A stretch of DNA of 64,000 bases from Bacteroides cellulosilyticus. GTDB taxonomy: Bacteria; Bacteroidota; Bacteroidia; Bacteroidales; Bacteroidaceae. Below the pieces are notes generated by a model that was not told the origin of the DNA, did not search any database, and was given only the letters and a program-made list of their open reading frames with translations. Below are positions 8,001 through 17,672 of this stretch, one piece after another. The stretch covers positions 3,906,501 through 3,970,500 of the forward strand of contig NZ_CP081903.1 in NCBI RefSeq assembly GCF_020091405.1, read 5' to 3'. Numbering within the stretch: position 1 is the stretch's first letter; every line of letters starts with the position of its first letter. The translations under genes were made by a program, and so were the position numbers.

Positions 8001-9941
8001 ATGGCGCAAGACAAAATAAAAATGCATGATTCCGCTTCTCATACTACCGAGAAAGACGAGAACACGGAACTACTGAAAGAGAAATTATTGAAGGTCAACT
8101 CCGTTCTGGCTGCCCATCAAATTGCTCTTTGGGAGATAAATATCAATACCTTTGAGTGCACTTTCACTCAGGAATATTTCGAAAGTTTAGGCTTGGATAA
8201 AGTCGGCATCCGTTATCAGAATTTGGAAGAGTTCTGTAGCTTTGTGCATCCCGATGATAAGCATTTGGTGTCGTTGGATGGCTTTCAAAAGAAATTGGAT
8301 GGCTTTGATGAGTCCAATGTCTTACGGGTGCGTTGCGTAGGCGCGCATGGCGAAATAGTCTGGTTGGAGGACCACCTCTTATCTGTAGAGAAAGATAAAA
8401 GTGGAAATCTGGAAAGGCTCTTATGCTATACCGTGAACGTCACCGGGCAGTGCGAGCGCGAAGCACACATATCGCGCGTGGAAGAGCGAAACCGGAAGAT
8501 AATACAGGCATTGCCTGAATTTATATTTATTTTGGATCAGGATTTCTTCATCACCGACGTGTTAATGTCTTCTGACACCATTTTGCTCCATCCCGTTGAA
8601 CAGCTACGGGGAGCGGACGGGCGCACTATCTATTCTCCCGAAGTCAGCGACCTGTTTCTACGGAACATACGTCAATGCCTCGAAGACGGGGAGTTGAAGG
8701 AGATAGAGTATCCTCTGGATGTGGATGATTGCGAAAGACATTATTTCCAGGCACGCATCGCTCCGTTCGAAGATAATAAAGTGATGGCATTGATACACGA
8801 TATCGGTGACAGGGTGCAACGCTCCAATGAACTCATCGAGGCGAAGCAACGGGCAGAAGAGGCTGACCGCATGAAATCGGTGTTTCTGGCCAATATGAGC
8901 CACGAGATCCGCACTCCTTTGAATGCTATCGTGGGATTCTCTGAAATCATAGCTTTGACGGAAGATGAAGTGGAGAAAGCCGAATACCTGAACATCATTC
9001 AAAAGAATAGCAACCTGTTGTTGCAACTCATAAATGACATTCTGGACCTTTCCCGCATCGAGTCGGGAAAATCGGAAATGAACTTCCAGTTGGTCGAAAT
9101 GACCGGACTGATTGACGAAGTGGAGAAAGTGCATCGCCTGAAAATGAAAACAGGCATCCGACTGAATGTGATACGTCCCGATGAAGAAATCTGGATTATG
9201 GTGGACCGGAATAGGATTACGCAAGTGCTGTTCAACTTCCTCTCCAATGCCATTAAGAATACCCATGAAGGGGCCATCACCCTGGGGTTGGAAGCCTGCG
9301 GAGAATGGTTGAAGGTTTATGTAACGGATACCGGTTGCGGCATTGCAAAGGAGAAATTGCCCTTGATTTTCAACCGTTTCGAAAAGCTGAACGATTTTGT
9401 TCAGGGCACAGGTCTGGGGCTTCCCATCTGCCAGAGCATCGTGGAGAGATTGGGAGGAAAGATTTCCGTAGAGTCCGAAGTAGGAGTGGGGAGCACTTTC
9501 GTGATGACCCTTCCTTACCGTCAGTTTGTGTTGGGAGCGGATGGTGAACCTGTTGAGATCAATGCCCACGTAGAGCGAAGATCAGACGGCAGGAAGAAAA
9601 TTTTGATAGCCGAAGATACGGAGTCTAACTTTATGCAGATAAACATTTTGCTGAAGAAGGACTACACCATTTCGTGGGTTACCAATGGCGAAGAGGCCGT
9701 AAATAGTTTCTTGCGCGAGCGTCCCGACCTGATATTGATGGACATCCGCATGCCAGTGATGAACGGTATTCAGGCTACGGAAAAGATACGTACCATCGAC
9801 ATCGATCTGCCTATTGTTGCGGTGACGGCCAATGCTTTTCTGATAGAACAACAACAAGCATTAGCCGCCGGATGCAATGATATTATTGCCAAACCATATA
9901 CTTACGAAAGATTGAAGGAAACAATCATCAAGTATATTTGA
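8001..9941 (+). CDS. Hybrid PAS sensor histidine kinase with receiver domain
   Basis: From the chosen start (MAQDKIKMHD) the protein has 646 residues. Order: two PAS/PAC sensor domains (about 35-150 and 165-280), a HisKA domain with MSHEIRTPLNA (phospho-His about 301), an HATPase domain with NFLSNAIKNT, DTGCGI and GTGLGLP boxes, and a C-terminal receiver domain with acceptor Asp in LILMDIRMPVMNG (about 581). There is no membrane segment in this version, so it senses an internal signal. The partner regulator is not adjacent; the phosphate may be passed to an Hpt protein elsewhere. The ORF extends to 7929, but the promoter lies there. Confidence 0.93.
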   Translation: MAQDKIKMHDSASHTTEKDENTELLKEKLLKVNSVLAAHQIALWEININTFECTFTQEYFESLGLDKVGIRYQNLEEFCSFVHPDDKHLVSLDGFQKKLDGFDESNVLRVRCVGAHGEIVWLEDHLLSVEKDKSGNLERLLCYTVNVTGQCEREAHISRVEERNRKIIQALPEFIFILDQDFFITDVLMSSDTILLHPVEQLRGADGRTIYSPEVSDLFLRNIRQCLEDGELKEIEYPLDVDDCERHYFQARIAPFEDNKVMALIHDIGDRVQRSNELIEAKQRAEEADRMKSVFLANMSHEIRTPLNAIVGFSEIIALTEDEVEKAEYLNIIQKNSNLLLQLINDILDLSRIESGKSEMNFQLVEMTGLIDEVEKVHRLKMKTGIRLNVIRPDEEIWIMVDRNRITQVLFNFLSNAIKNTHEGAITLGLEACGEWLKVYVTDTGCGIAKEKLPLIFNRFEKLNDFVQGTGLGLPICQSIVERLGGKISVESEVGVGSTFVMTLPYRQFVLGADGEPVEINAHVERRSDGRKKILIAEDTESNFMQINILLKKDYTISWVTNGEEAVNSFLRERPDLILMDIRMPVMNGIQATEKIRTIDIDLPIVAVTANAFLIEQQQALAAGCNDIIAKPYTYERLKETIIKYI

Positions 9942-9952
9942 GTGGGTGTTTC

Positions 9953-10831
9953 TTAAATTCTGTCCAGTACGGTTTTTATCAATGTGTCAATCGTATTCTT
10001 GTAGCCCGTATTGGCTTCTTTAATCAACCGGTTGGCTATGACCATGCATACCGTGGTCGCCTTATGTCCCATCAGGCGGCTCAAACCGGCCAGTGCGGAG
10101 CTTTCCATCTCGAAGTTCGTAATGCGATAGCCATTGTATTCAAAGTTCTCGATCTTTTCATTTTGCTTCGGATCGGCCAGCGGAATACGTAGTTCGCGTC
10201 CTTGCGGACCAAAGAAACCACCGGCGGCAATCGTTACACCGCGTACCATATCGTCTCCGGCAATGCGCTCTATCAGTTCGGCATTGGCGTCGATCACGTA
10301 CGGAGCAGGTGCGCACATATTTCCCGACCATCCCATGTGGTTCAGGAATGCACGTTCAAATGGCAGGTCGCACACTTCATTGCGCCCTGAATAGAAGTTC
10401 AGCAGGCCGTCGAAACCAATGGACTTTTGCGAGCAGATAAATGTACCTACGGGCGTATTCGGTTGCAAACCGCCACAAGTACCGATACGTACCAGTTCTA
10501 ACTGGCGAAGTTGGGGCTTTTCTTCACGTGTGTTGAAGTCGATGTTGGCCAAGGCGTCCAGTTCGTTCATCACAATATCGATGTTGTCGCAACCAATACC
10601 CGTAGAAACCACCGTGATGCGTTTGCCCTTGTAGGTACCTGTAATGGTTTTGAACTCGCGGCTTTCCACTTCACATTCTTTATTCTCAAGGTGTGAGCCT
10701 ACCAGTGCCACTCTGCCAGGGTCGCCCACCAGGATTACTTTGTCTGCCAGCCACTCAGGCTTTACGTGCAGATGAAAAACTGAACCGTCATCATTGATAA
10801 TAAGTTCGGAAGATGCAAAATACTTTTTCAT
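9953..10831 (-). CDS. Nucleoside phosphorylase (uridine phosphorylase-like)
   Basis: 292 residues from MKKYFASSEL. It belongs to the PNP/UDP phosphorylase family, which splits nucleosides with phosphate. Visible: the phosphate-binding ILVGDPGRV near the N-terminus, VVSTGIGCDNIDIV, the IGTCGGL loop, and the substrate-binding TNFEMESSAL. The ORF can extend 21 codons upstream, but MKKYF matches the family start. The 3' end meets the sensor kinase tail-to-tail (11 bp apart). Which nucleoside is used cannot be decided from sequence; the FEMES motif fits uridine phosphorylase-like members. Confidence 0.87.
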   Translation of the reverse strand: MKKYFASSELIINDDGSVFHLHVKPEWLADKVILVGDPGRVALVGSHLENKECEVESREFKTITGTYKGKRITVVSTGIGCDNIDIVMNELDALANIDFNTREEKPQLRQLELVRIGTCGGLQPNTPVGTFICSQKSIGFDGLLNFYSGRNEVCDLPFERAFLNHMGWSGNMCAPAPYVIDANAELIERIAGDDMVRGVTIAAGGFFGPQGRELRIPLADPKQNEKIENFEYNGYRITNFEMESSALAGLSRLMGHKATTVCMVIANRLIKEANTGYKNTIDTLIKTVLDRI

Positions 10832-10931
10832 ATTCTGGATTTTTTGGTTGATACGTTTATAAATAGAAAACGCCGGAACGGGATTACTGTTCACCGGTTC
10901 CGACGTTTTTCTGGAGCAATAATTCTACCGG

Positions 10932-11933
10932 TTATTTACTCAACGGCTGGTTTGAGTTGTTTCCCGATGGTTTGGCTATGGTTTCACGCATGGAAGTATC
11001 AGCTTCGATGTTCTTCATCCGATAATAATCCATGATGCCCAGATTACCGTTACGGAATGCTTCTGCCATGGCCTTAGGTACTTCGGCTTCCGCCTCGATC
11101 ACCTTGGCGCGTGCTTCCTGAGCTTTCGCCTTCATTTCCTGTTCGCTGGCCACGGCCATTGCACGGCGTTCCTCAGCTTTGGCCTGGGCGATATTCTTAT
11201 CGGCATTTGCCTGGTCTATCTGCAAAGCCGCACCGATGTTCTTACCTATATCGATATCAGCGATATCAATGGACAGGATTTCGAAAGCCGTACCGGCATC
11301 CAGACCTTTGCGGAGCACTAGTTTGGAGATTGAATCCGGGTTTTCCAATACTGACTTGTGGTTTTCGGACGAACCGATGGAAGATACGATACCTTCGCCT
11401 ACACGGGCCAGAATAGTGTCTTCACCGGCACCACCTACCAACTGGCGGATATTGGCGCGTACCGTTACACGGGCTTTGGCTATCAACTGGATACCATCTT
11501 TAGCTACGGCGGTCACCGGAGGTGTATCGATCACCTTCGGGTTTACCGACATCTGAACGGCTTCGAACACATCACGTCCGGCAAGGTCGATTGCGGTAGC
11601 CATCTGGAAGGATAATTCAATATTAGCTTTAGAGGCGGATACCAAGGCGTGCACCACTCTTTCTACGTGTCCACCGGCCAGGTAGTGAGCTTCCAGCTCG
11701 TCGCGGGTAATGTTGCTCAATCCGGCTTTGTGTGCTTCAATCATACCCGGTACAATGATGTAGGGAGGTACGTTACGGATACGCATTAAAAACAATTGCA
11801 CCAATGAAATCCTGACTCCCGAAACTTTGGCGGACAACCATAGGAAGAAAGGAACATAGTGGAAGAACAGTACGATGAAGATAATGCCTCCTATCACAAG
11901 AAAGGCAGTTAGGTACATAGTGTCTACGTTCAT
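10932..11933 (-). CDS. floA: Flotillin-like protein FloA
   Basis: 333 residues. A hydrophobic N-terminal segment (about residues 8-32) is followed by an SPFH-type region ([27 protein letters not shown]) and a helical Ala/Glu-rich repeat region ([20 protein letters not shown]), as in bacterial FloA/YqfA, which organises membrane microdomains. It is the last gene of an operon with the NfeD protein (26 bp upstream) and a TPR protein; FloA and short NfeD proteins are a well known pair. Confidence 0.95.
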   Translation of the reverse strand: MNVDTMYLTAFLVIGGIIFIVLFFHYVPFFLWLSAKVSGVRISLVQLFLMRIRNVPPYIIVPGMIEAHKAGLSNITRDELEAHYLAGGHVERVVHALVSASKANIELSFQMATAIDLAGRDVFEAVQMSVNPKVIDTPPVTAVAKDGIQLIAKARVTVRANIRQLVGGAGEDTILARVGEGIVSSIGSSENHKSVLENPDSISKLVLRKGLDAGTAFEILSIDIADIDIGKNIGAALQIDQANADKNIAQAKAEERRAMAVASEQEMKAKAQEARAKVIEAEAEVPKAMAEAFRNGNLGIMDYYRMKNIEADTSMRETIAKPSGNNSNQPLSK

Positions 11934-11959
11934 GATTTATAAGATATTAAGTGTGAATA

Positions 11960-12430
11960 TTAATCTTTTTTCTTTTCTACCATGATAACGCCGTCCGTTA
12001 TACGGTTTACAATGATAGGGGTTTTTTCATTCAGAAATCCGTCCATGGATTTCACTTCCACGATGTTGCCGTCTATTTCGGCATTGCCGATCAGTGCCAG
12101 GCGTGTAATGGCCACACCCGTATCGCCTACTTTTACTTGATCCGCGGCCGTACGGTCTACCTTCGATGTGATATTCTTCTTTAACGCCACTTTATCCAAG
12201 GTCTTGGAGCGCATGAAGAGTATCAATGAACCTATGCAGGCTATTGCCGATACACCGAGCGTGATGAAACCAGCCGTTGTACCCAGATAGGCAAAGGCAT
12301 AGTAGTTGGCATAGATCATGCAAGCTCCGGCCAGGATTCCGGCTATGCTGATGCCCGGGATGACGAACAGTTCTACCAAGAATAGGATAACCGCCGCAAC
12401 AATGAGTACAATGATGATAAGTATGTCCAT
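11960..12430 (-). CDS. NfeD-like membrane protein (short type)
   Basis: 156 residues: three or four hydrophobic segments (about 3-25, 28-45, 50-72) followed by a soluble OB-fold domain (VGDTGVAITRLALIGNAEID, about 100-150). This is the short NfeD type without the protease domain, which accompanies flotillins and probably anchors or regulates them. The gene sits 6 bp after the TPR gene and 26 bp before floA on the minus strand. Confidence 0.9.
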   Translation of the reverse strand: MDILIIIVLIVAAVILFLVELFVIPGISIAGILAGACMIYANYYAFAYLGTTAGFITLGVSAIACIGSLILFMRSKTLDKVALKKNITSKVDRTAADQVKVGDTGVAITRLALIGNAEIDGNIVEVKSMDGFLNEKTPIIVNRITDGVIMVEKKKD

Positions 12431-12436
12431 AGTTTT

Positions 12437-13867
12437 CTATTTAAAGGATTGTTTTTCTGTATTACGCACTTCAATGGCGGCCTTCTCCAATTCAACTGAT
12501 AATTGTTGTATCTGCTTTTCCAGATCGAGTATAGCGGGAGCCAGTTTGCCTTTATCGCTTTCCTTGGCGCGGGAGTACAAGGAACGTTGCTCTTCCAATT
12601 TGTTTTGCTGCTGTCTGAAGCTTTTCTCCAACTGGCGGTATTTGCTGAATAAGCTTTTGGCCTGAGGAGATTTGAAATCACTCCATTGATAATACGTAGT
12701 GTGGTCATCAATTACAAATTCAAAGTCATAGCTCCGTTCGGCTTGTGGCTTTTCACTGATAGCGGCTTGCAGACGGCGTTTGGCGTCAGATACTGTATTC
12801 TGATCTACCCATGTATCTTTCAAGGAGTGAATTTGAGCAAGTCGGACAACTTTTTTCTTGTCCATAGCTTCGTAGTTATACACCCGTTTGGAAGAGTTGG
12901 GAATAAATACGTAAATACATACTTTTCCTTCCGGCTGGTAGCGATCGGAAGCAAACCATCCGAGGTTGTTGAACTCGTCGATGGCAAACATATAGTCGTT
13001 ATAGGGAGAATTGAATGGCATGCCCACATTCTCCGGAGTCAGATAAGTGTTGGTATTCGTATTGTAGCGGGTAACGAATATGTCGTATCCACCTATTGAA
13101 TTCTCACCGTCGGCGGCATAGTAGATAGTGGCACCATCCGTCAATACGTACGGATAATTGGCGTTGATGGAGTCGTTGATGCTACCGGGCAATAGGCTGC
13201 CTTTACTCCATTCGCCTTGCATCTTGTTGCGGGCAAGGATGCTGAGTTTGCCATCAGGCTGGCGTTCACCGTAATAAATCTTATTACCGAGTTCAGTTTC
13301 GTATACAGTAGCTTCTATTTCTTCTTTATTCTGGAAGAAATCGTTGTACGTGAATAATTTACCGGATTCCGGACTGATTTTATAAGCTTCCAAAAAGCGG
13401 TCTTTATCCACTACGATACTATCGATAATGCACACTTCTTCAATGCCTTTTAGCATGCGGAGATTAGTCTTGCTCTTTTCCAGAAGTTTTTCAGCTTCTG
13501 CGGTAGGTCTTTTTCGTTTGGAAAGATCACTGATATACTCTTCGTAACACTTGATGGCATCTTCAAAACGATACAGGTCGTTATAATTTCGTGCCAGATA
13601 CAGTTGTCCGCTGGGGATACGTTTCTTAACGGCTGTTTCCAGGTATTTCAGGGCTACGTCAGGTTCTCCTGTTTCCAGGCAGCATACACCGTACCATAAA
13701 TTATAATTTCCGTTTGCCGGTTGTGTCCTGACGAATTTTTTGAAAACGGGTTTGGCTTTTTCGTACTGCCCCTTGTTGTAAAAAGCTTTAGCTTGTTCCA
13801 ACGTCTGTGCCGATGCACCGACTAATACGAGACAAAATAGAAGGAGTAAAATATATCTCTTTTTCAT
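12437..13867 (-). CDS. Secreted TPR and beta-propeller-like protein
   Basis: 476 residues with a signal peptide (MKKRYILLLLFCLVLVGASA-Q). Residues 25-140 contain TPR-like helices (EQAKAFYNKGQYEKAKPVFK, ALKYLETAVK, DAIKCYEEYI). The middle shows PD40/WD40-like blades (YPYVLTDGATIYYAADGE with NSIGGYDIF; SPYNDYMFAIDEFNNLGWFA), similar to PorE/OmpA-family outer-membrane proteins, but the C-terminus is a long coiled coil (about 385-470) instead of an OmpA domain. It leads the nfeD-floA operon (6 bp spacing) and faces the periplasm, so a link to envelope organisation is likely. Confidence 0.75.
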   Translation of the reverse strand: MKKRYILLLLFCLVLVGASAQTLEQAKAFYNKGQYEKAKPVFKKFVRTQPANGNYNLWYGVCCLETGEPDVALKYLETAVKKRIPSGQLYLARNYNDLYRFEDAIKCYEEYISDLSKRKRPTAEAEKLLEKSKTNLRMLKGIEEVCIIDSIVVDKDRFLEAYKISPESGKLFTYNDFFQNKEEIEATVYETELGNKIYYGERQPDGKLSILARNKMQGEWSKGSLLPGSINDSINANYPYVLTDGATIYYAADGENSIGGYDIFVTRYNTNTNTYLTPENVGMPFNSPYNDYMFAIDEFNNLGWFASDRYQPEGKVCIYVFIPNSSKRVYNYEAMDKKKVVRLAQIHSLKDTWVDQNTVSDAKRRLQAAISEKPQAERSYDFEFVIDDHTTYYQWSDFKSPQAKSLFSKYRQLEKSFRQQQNKLEEQRSLYSRAKESDKGKLAPAILDLEKQIQQLSVELEKAAIEVRNTEKQSFK

Positions 13868-14005
13868 GCTAGTTATCCAACTTACAAATTCGAATGTTCA
13901 AAAATACAAATTAATCGGGAATAATGCTGATTTCCGTTATTCTATTATGTTAATTCTTCTTTAAATCATTCTTTTCTCTTACTTTTGCAGGACAAAAAGT
14001 AAAAG

Positions 14006-14092
14006 AGCTACAAGCTACAAGTAGTTGCGCAACGTCCGCATGGGACTTGTAGCTCATAGCTTGTAGCTCGTAGCTTGTAACTCGTAGCTTTG
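14006..14092 (+). repeat. Tandem/inverted microrepeat just upstream of ttcA
   Basis: AGCTACAAGCTACAAG (14006-14021), then a 24-bp spacer containing TAGTTGCGC, then several copies of the complementary unit (CTTGTAGCTCATAGCTTGTA and more, 14046-14089). It can fold into a long stem and ends about 10 bp before the ATG. A related element is at 51301-51371 before the MATE gene, with the same TGCGC spacer feature. Confidence 0.75.
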
Positions 14093-14099
14093 AATCATT

Positions 14100-14855
14100 A
14101 TGGCGCAATTTACTGAAGAAGAGAAGACCATCCGCCGCATAGAAAAGCGGTTTAGCAAGGGACTGGTAGAATATGGGCTGATAGAGGATGGGGATAAAAT
14201 CCTCATCGGGCTTTCCGGTGGCAAAGACTCTTTGGCATTGGTGGAATTGTTGGCGAAGCGCGCCCGTGTCTTTAAGCCCAGATTCTCCGTGGTTGCCGTT
14301 CATGTGGTTATGAAGAATATACCTTATCAGAGTGATTTAGCCTATCTGCGTGAGTATGTTGAGTCGTGGAATATCCCTTTCGTACTGTATGAGACGGAAT
14401 TCGATGCAAGTACGGATACGCGTAAGTCACCTTGTTTTCTTTGTTCATGGAATCGGCGTAAGGCGTTGTTTACTGTTGCCAAGGAACAAGGTTGTAATAA
14501 AATAGCATTGGGACATCACATGGATGATATTCTGGAAACATTATTGATGAATATCACTTTTCAGGGCGCATTTAGTTCCATGCCTCCTCGCTTGGTAATG
14601 AAGAAGTTCGATATGACGATTATCCGTCCGATGTGCTTGGTACATGAGTCTGATTTACTGGAACTGGCACAGATAAGGGGATATCGGAAACAGGTGAAGA
14701 ATTGCCCTTATGAAGCGCAATCCCATCGAAGCAATATGAAAGACATTCTGCATCAACTGGAAGAAATGAATCCGGAAGCTCGTTATAGTCTTTGGGGAAG
14801 TATGGCAAATGTTCAGGAAGAGCTTCTTCCTAAAAAAGTTAGTAATTTAGATTAA
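14100..14855 (+). CDS. ttcA: tRNA 2-thiocytidine biosynthesis protein TtcA family
   Basis: 251 residues. PP-loop ATPase motif LIGLSGGKDS (about residues 34-43), the Fe-S-binding Cys motif CFLCSWNRRKALF (about 115) and the GHHMDDILET box mark the TtcA/TtuA family, which adenylates and thiolates tRNA. Length is a little short of E. coli TtcA but complete. The ATG follows a microrepeat element by about 10 bp, so the repeat forms the untranslated leader. Confidence 0.85.
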   Translation: MAQFTEEEKTIRRIEKRFSKGLVEYGLIEDGDKILIGLSGGKDSLALVELLAKRARVFKPRFSVVAVHVVMKNIPYQSDLAYLREYVESWNIPFVLYETEFDASTDTRKSPCFLCSWNRRKALFTVAKEQGCNKIALGHHMDDILETLLMNITFQGAFSSMPPRLVMKKFDMTIIRPMCLVHESDLLELAQIRGYRKQVKNCPYEAQSHRSNMKDILHQLEEMNPEARYSLWGSMANVQEELLPKKVSNLD

Positions 14856-14885
14856 TTAATCATCGCTTAAATATTCATAACTGAA

Positions 14886-15254
14886 ATGAAAGGTCTTTAT
14901 ACGATTCTGCTTTTAATTGTCTCCAATGTCTTTATGATTTTTGCCTGGTATGGTCATCTGAAGTTGCAAGACATGAGAATTATTACAAACTGGCCGCTTT
15001 ATGCCATCATCTTATTTTCATGGAGCATCGCTCTTGCGGAGTATTTCTGTCTGGTTCCGGCCAACCGTATTGGGTTTATAGGTAATGGCGGTCCTTTTTC
15101 ATTGATACAGTTGAAGATAATTCAGGAGGTGATTACTCTTATTGTTTTCATTGTATTTACTACTGTCCTTTTTAAAGGTGAAAGCCTGCACTGGAATCAT
15201 TTTGCGGCATTTATTTGCCTGGTATTGGCAGTGTATTTTGTATTCTATAAATGA
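14886..15254 (+). CDS. DMT superfamily small membrane protein (DUF486)
   Basis: 122 residues with four predicted membrane helices (about 5-22, 36-54, 74-98, 102-121). The sequence FAWYGHLK and WSIALAEYFCLVPANRIG is characteristic of the DUF486 DMT family. The transported substrate is unknown. It lies 30 bp after ttcA on the same strand and ends in a perfect 19-bp hairpin terminator shared with apbE. Confidence 0.85.
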   Translation: MKGLYTILLLIVSNVFMIFAWYGHLKLQDMRIITNWPLYAIILFSWSIALAEYFCLVPANRIGFIGNGGPFSLIQLKIIQEVITLIVFIVFTTVLFKGESLHWNHFAAFICLVLAVYFVFYK

Positions 15255-15290
15255 TAATTTAGCGGGCATCCGCCCGCTAAATTATCATTT
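15249..15290. terminator. Bidirectional terminator, perfect 19-bp stem
   Basis: AAATGATAATTTAGCGGGC (15249-15267) and GCCCGCTAAATTATCATTT (15272-15290) with a 4-base loop and flanking A/T runs. It ends the DUF486 gene on one strand and overlaps the stop codon of apbE (15285-15287) on the other. Confidence 0.9.
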
Positions 15291-16307
15291 ATTTGTTATA
15301 AACCGTTCCATCCCTTTCGTATAGTATGTTTGAAGTTCTCCATTCTCATCCGTGTAAATAAAGCACGCATCGATATCCGGATGGGCATCGGCGAAGCGTT
15401 CCGCTTCTTCCAGTCCCATCACCATGAATGCGGTGGCATAAGCATCAGCACTCATACAGTCTTTGGCTACTACAGTGGCAGATAAGATATTGTGTTGTAC
15501 GGGATATCCTGTTCTTGGGTCTATAGTATGTGCATATTTCTTTCCGTCTCTATAATAGAAGTTGCGATAATTGCCTGAGGTTGCAATGCCCACATCCGTT
15601 ACATTCAGTACTGTTTGTAGCTCCTGATTAATGGACAGTGAATCATCAACCGGCTTATTGATTCCAATACGCCATAGATCTTTCTTGGGATTTTCTCCCC
15701 GTGCTACGATCTCTCCGCCTATATCTACCATGAAATTTTTGATGCCTTTCTTTGCAAGAAACTGTGCTATTACATCCACTGCATATCCCTTGGCTACTGC
15801 ACTACATGAGAGCATCATGCGCTCATCCTGTTTCACTACTTTACCTTCTTCTGACAGATTCACTTTCGTATATCCTGTAATTTCCAGCAGGCTGTCTACC
15901 ATAGCGGAGTCAGGAAATGCGCCTTTCTTGAAACCAAACCCCCAGGCATTGGCCAGTGGAGCAACCGTAATATCGAATGCACCATTCGTTTCTTTGGATA
16001 TTTCCATACTACGACGGAATACATTTGTAAAGAAGGTATCCGGTACAATATCTTCATTACGGTTGATTCGTGTAATTGTGGCCGTATCATTGAAGGGAGA
16101 TAGCGAACCGTCAAATCTCTTCAATTCTTCATCGATTTCAGCTTTCAGATCACCGTCATATTGATAAGTTATATTATAAACTGTGCCGAATATCAGTCCG
16201 TTGACTGTATAATAAGGTTGCGTACGGTTATGACGTGCAAGTATCCAGATTGTTCCCAATACAAGCAGGGCAATCCATAAGAAATTTCTCTGTACTTTCT
16301 TTTCCAT
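15285..16307 (-). CDS. apbE: FAD:protein FMN transferase ApbE
   Basis: 340 residues, with an N-terminal membrane anchor (about residues 8-24). ApbE attaches FMN to threonine of flavoproteins such as NqrB/NqrC and RnfG/RnfD. Visible signatures: FGTVYNITYQ, CSAVAKGYAVD, NFMVDIGGEIVARG, and the C-terminal HTIDPRTGYPV with the catalytic His-Thr and metal-site residues. Last gene of the minus-strand operon from DUF4199 to apbE; 9 bp after mntP. Confidence 0.95.
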   Translation of the reverse strand: MEKKVQRNFLWIALLVLGTIWILARHNRTQPYYTVNGLIFGTVYNITYQYDGDLKAEIDEELKRFDGSLSPFNDTATITRINRNEDIVPDTFFTNVFRRSMEISKETNGAFDITVAPLANAWGFGFKKGAFPDSAMVDSLLEITGYTKVNLSEEGKVVKQDERMMLSCSAVAKGYAVDVIAQFLAKKGIKNFMVDIGGEIVARGENPKKDLWRIGINKPVDDSLSINQELQTVLNVTDVGIATSGNYRNFYYRDGKKYAHTIDPRTGYPVQHNILSATVVAKDCMSADAYATAFMVMGLEEAERFADAHPDIDACFIYTDENGELQTYYTKGMERFITNK

Positions 16308-16316
16308 AAGCGAAGT

Positions 16317-16898
16317 TTAACTGAAGAACAAGTGTTCTATTAATATTTTTGTTCCGATGATAATCAGGATAATACCTCCCCAAAGTTCTGCCCGCAACTT
16401 TCGTGCAATGCCGCAACCAAAACGGATACCGAACAGTAATCCTATGAGGGACATAACGAAAGATACGAAACCGATAACAGAAATAGGTGCCAGTATTTCC
16501 GAGAAATCCCGCATCCCTAGAAATGCAAATGAGACACCGATGGCCAGTGCATCTATGCTGGTTGCGATGGCTAATGCGAGCACTACTTTCAGACTTTTCG
16601 GGTCATACTCTTTTTTGCAATCCTCGTCTTTGAAAGACTCTCTGACCATGCGTCCGCCCAGGAAAGCAAGGATGATGAAGGCAATCCAATGGTCCAGACT
16701 TTCTATCAGGTGGCTGAACGTGCTGGCACCTATCCACCCGAGGAGTGGCATGATAGCTTGGAATAATCCAAAGAAAAAAGCCATGGTCAGCATGGGCCGC
16801 CATAGCGTACGTTTCAGAAGAATACCACTGGCTATGGAAATTGCGAAACAGTCCATCGCGAGTCCCACGGCAAGAAGCCAAATCTCTAATCCGGTCAT
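16317..16898 (-). CDS. mntP: Manganese efflux pump MntP
   Basis: 193 residues with six membrane helices. The two MntP repeats are visible with their conserved acidic positions: AVGLAMDCFAISIASG near the start and ALAIATSIDALAIGVSF in the second half. It exports Mn(II). A mntP riboswitch is not seen; the gene starts 3 bp after the DUF6048 stop and is therefore transcribed with the operon. Confidence 0.95.
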   Translation of the reverse strand: MTGLEIWLLAVGLAMDCFAISIASGILLKRTLWRPMLTMAFFFGLFQAIMPLLGWIGASTFSHLIESLDHWIAFIILAFLGGRMVRESFKDEDCKKEYDPKSLKVVLALAIATSIDALAIGVSFAFLGMRDFSEILAPISVIGFVSFVMSLIGLLFGIRFGCGIARKLRAELWGGIILIIIGTKILIEHLFFS

Positions 16899-16901
16899 AA
16901 T

Positions 16902-17672
16902 TTAGTAGGGTAGTTTATATGTGATTGTATAGGTTACACCCATGGTGTTGGAGCCATATTTACCGAATCCGGGTACATACCACGGATCACCATATTCTCC
17001 GGTTGATGAACTTGTGCGGAATTTGAAGCGTAATCCCCAGCCCATGTAGAACTGTTTCCAGATATGTGCGCGTATGCCAACGCAGAATTCAAACCATTGC
17101 ATTGAACCTTTCATTCCTTTATGGTTGAATGGTACGCTTCCTCCCCAGATACCATCCATTTGATTGGGGTTTCCGATACTTCCGTCAAAAATGGGGTCGG
17201 TCACGGGGAGAGCTGTTATATCATATTTGAAGCTACTCATTGCATAGCGTAAGCCAACAAACAGGAAATTATCGAACTTCTTTTTATAAAGAGCGTTATA
17301 GTTCATACCGATACGGAAATAAGGTGCATTACTTTTGTAATTCGTTCCGTTATCATTCCATGCGTCGGTGCTGCCATATCCAAGTTCCACAATCGGGAAG
17401 AAACGGTTTTTAAGGTTGACGTCAACAGCTACTTCCGAGCTTAAGAAATCACCTCCCAGAACTTTGCTTCCGATTCCCCACAGGTCCACACTGACAGTCA
17501 CGCCATTGTATAGCGGGAAGACATTCTCATCCGCTTCTTTCTTTTCCTCCTGCTTGGGCGGATTGGAAGCGGGAGGCCGGTTGCTGTTCTGTGCCTGTAC
17601 CGGGAGCCCTGTCAGCAAGAAAAATGCCAGATTAAGGCTGAGGATAAAAGAGCTTAAGATTTTCCGTTCCAT
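16902..17672 (-). CDS. Outer-membrane beta-barrel-like protein (DUF6048)
   Basis: 256 residues with a signal peptide (to about residue 28, ending VQAQ), a Pro/Glu/Lys-rich linker, then alternating aromatic/polar strands typical of a small outer-membrane barrel (FFPIVELGYGS, YFRIGMNYN, FLFVGLRYAMSSFKY, QFYMGWGLRFKFR). I associate it with DUF6048, found in Bacteroides beside DUF6452; that label is from memory. Its start overlaps the DUF6452 gene by 41 bp. Confidence 0.7.
   Translation of the reverse strand: MERKILSSFILSLNLAFFLLTGLPVQAQNSNRPPASNPPKQEEKKEADENVFPLYNGVTVSVDLWGIGSKVLGGDFLSSEVAVDVNLKNRFFPIVELGYGSTDAWNDNGTNYKSNAPYFRIGMNYNALYKKKFDNFLFVGLRYAMSSFKYDITALPVTDPIFDGSIGNPNQMDGIWGGSVPFNHKGMKGSMQWFEFCVGIRAHIWKQFYMGWGLRFKFRTSSSTGEYGDPWYVPGFGKYGSNTMGVTYTITYKLPY

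Noticed and set aside
8658..9569. 303-codon minus-strand ORF
   Set aside because: Lies wholly antisense to the sensor kinase, and its translation has no recognisable domain while the plus strand encodes complete HisKA/HATPase motifs.
13950..14303. 117-codon minus-strand ORF
   Set aside because: Antisense to ttcA and its leader repeat; no family resemblance.
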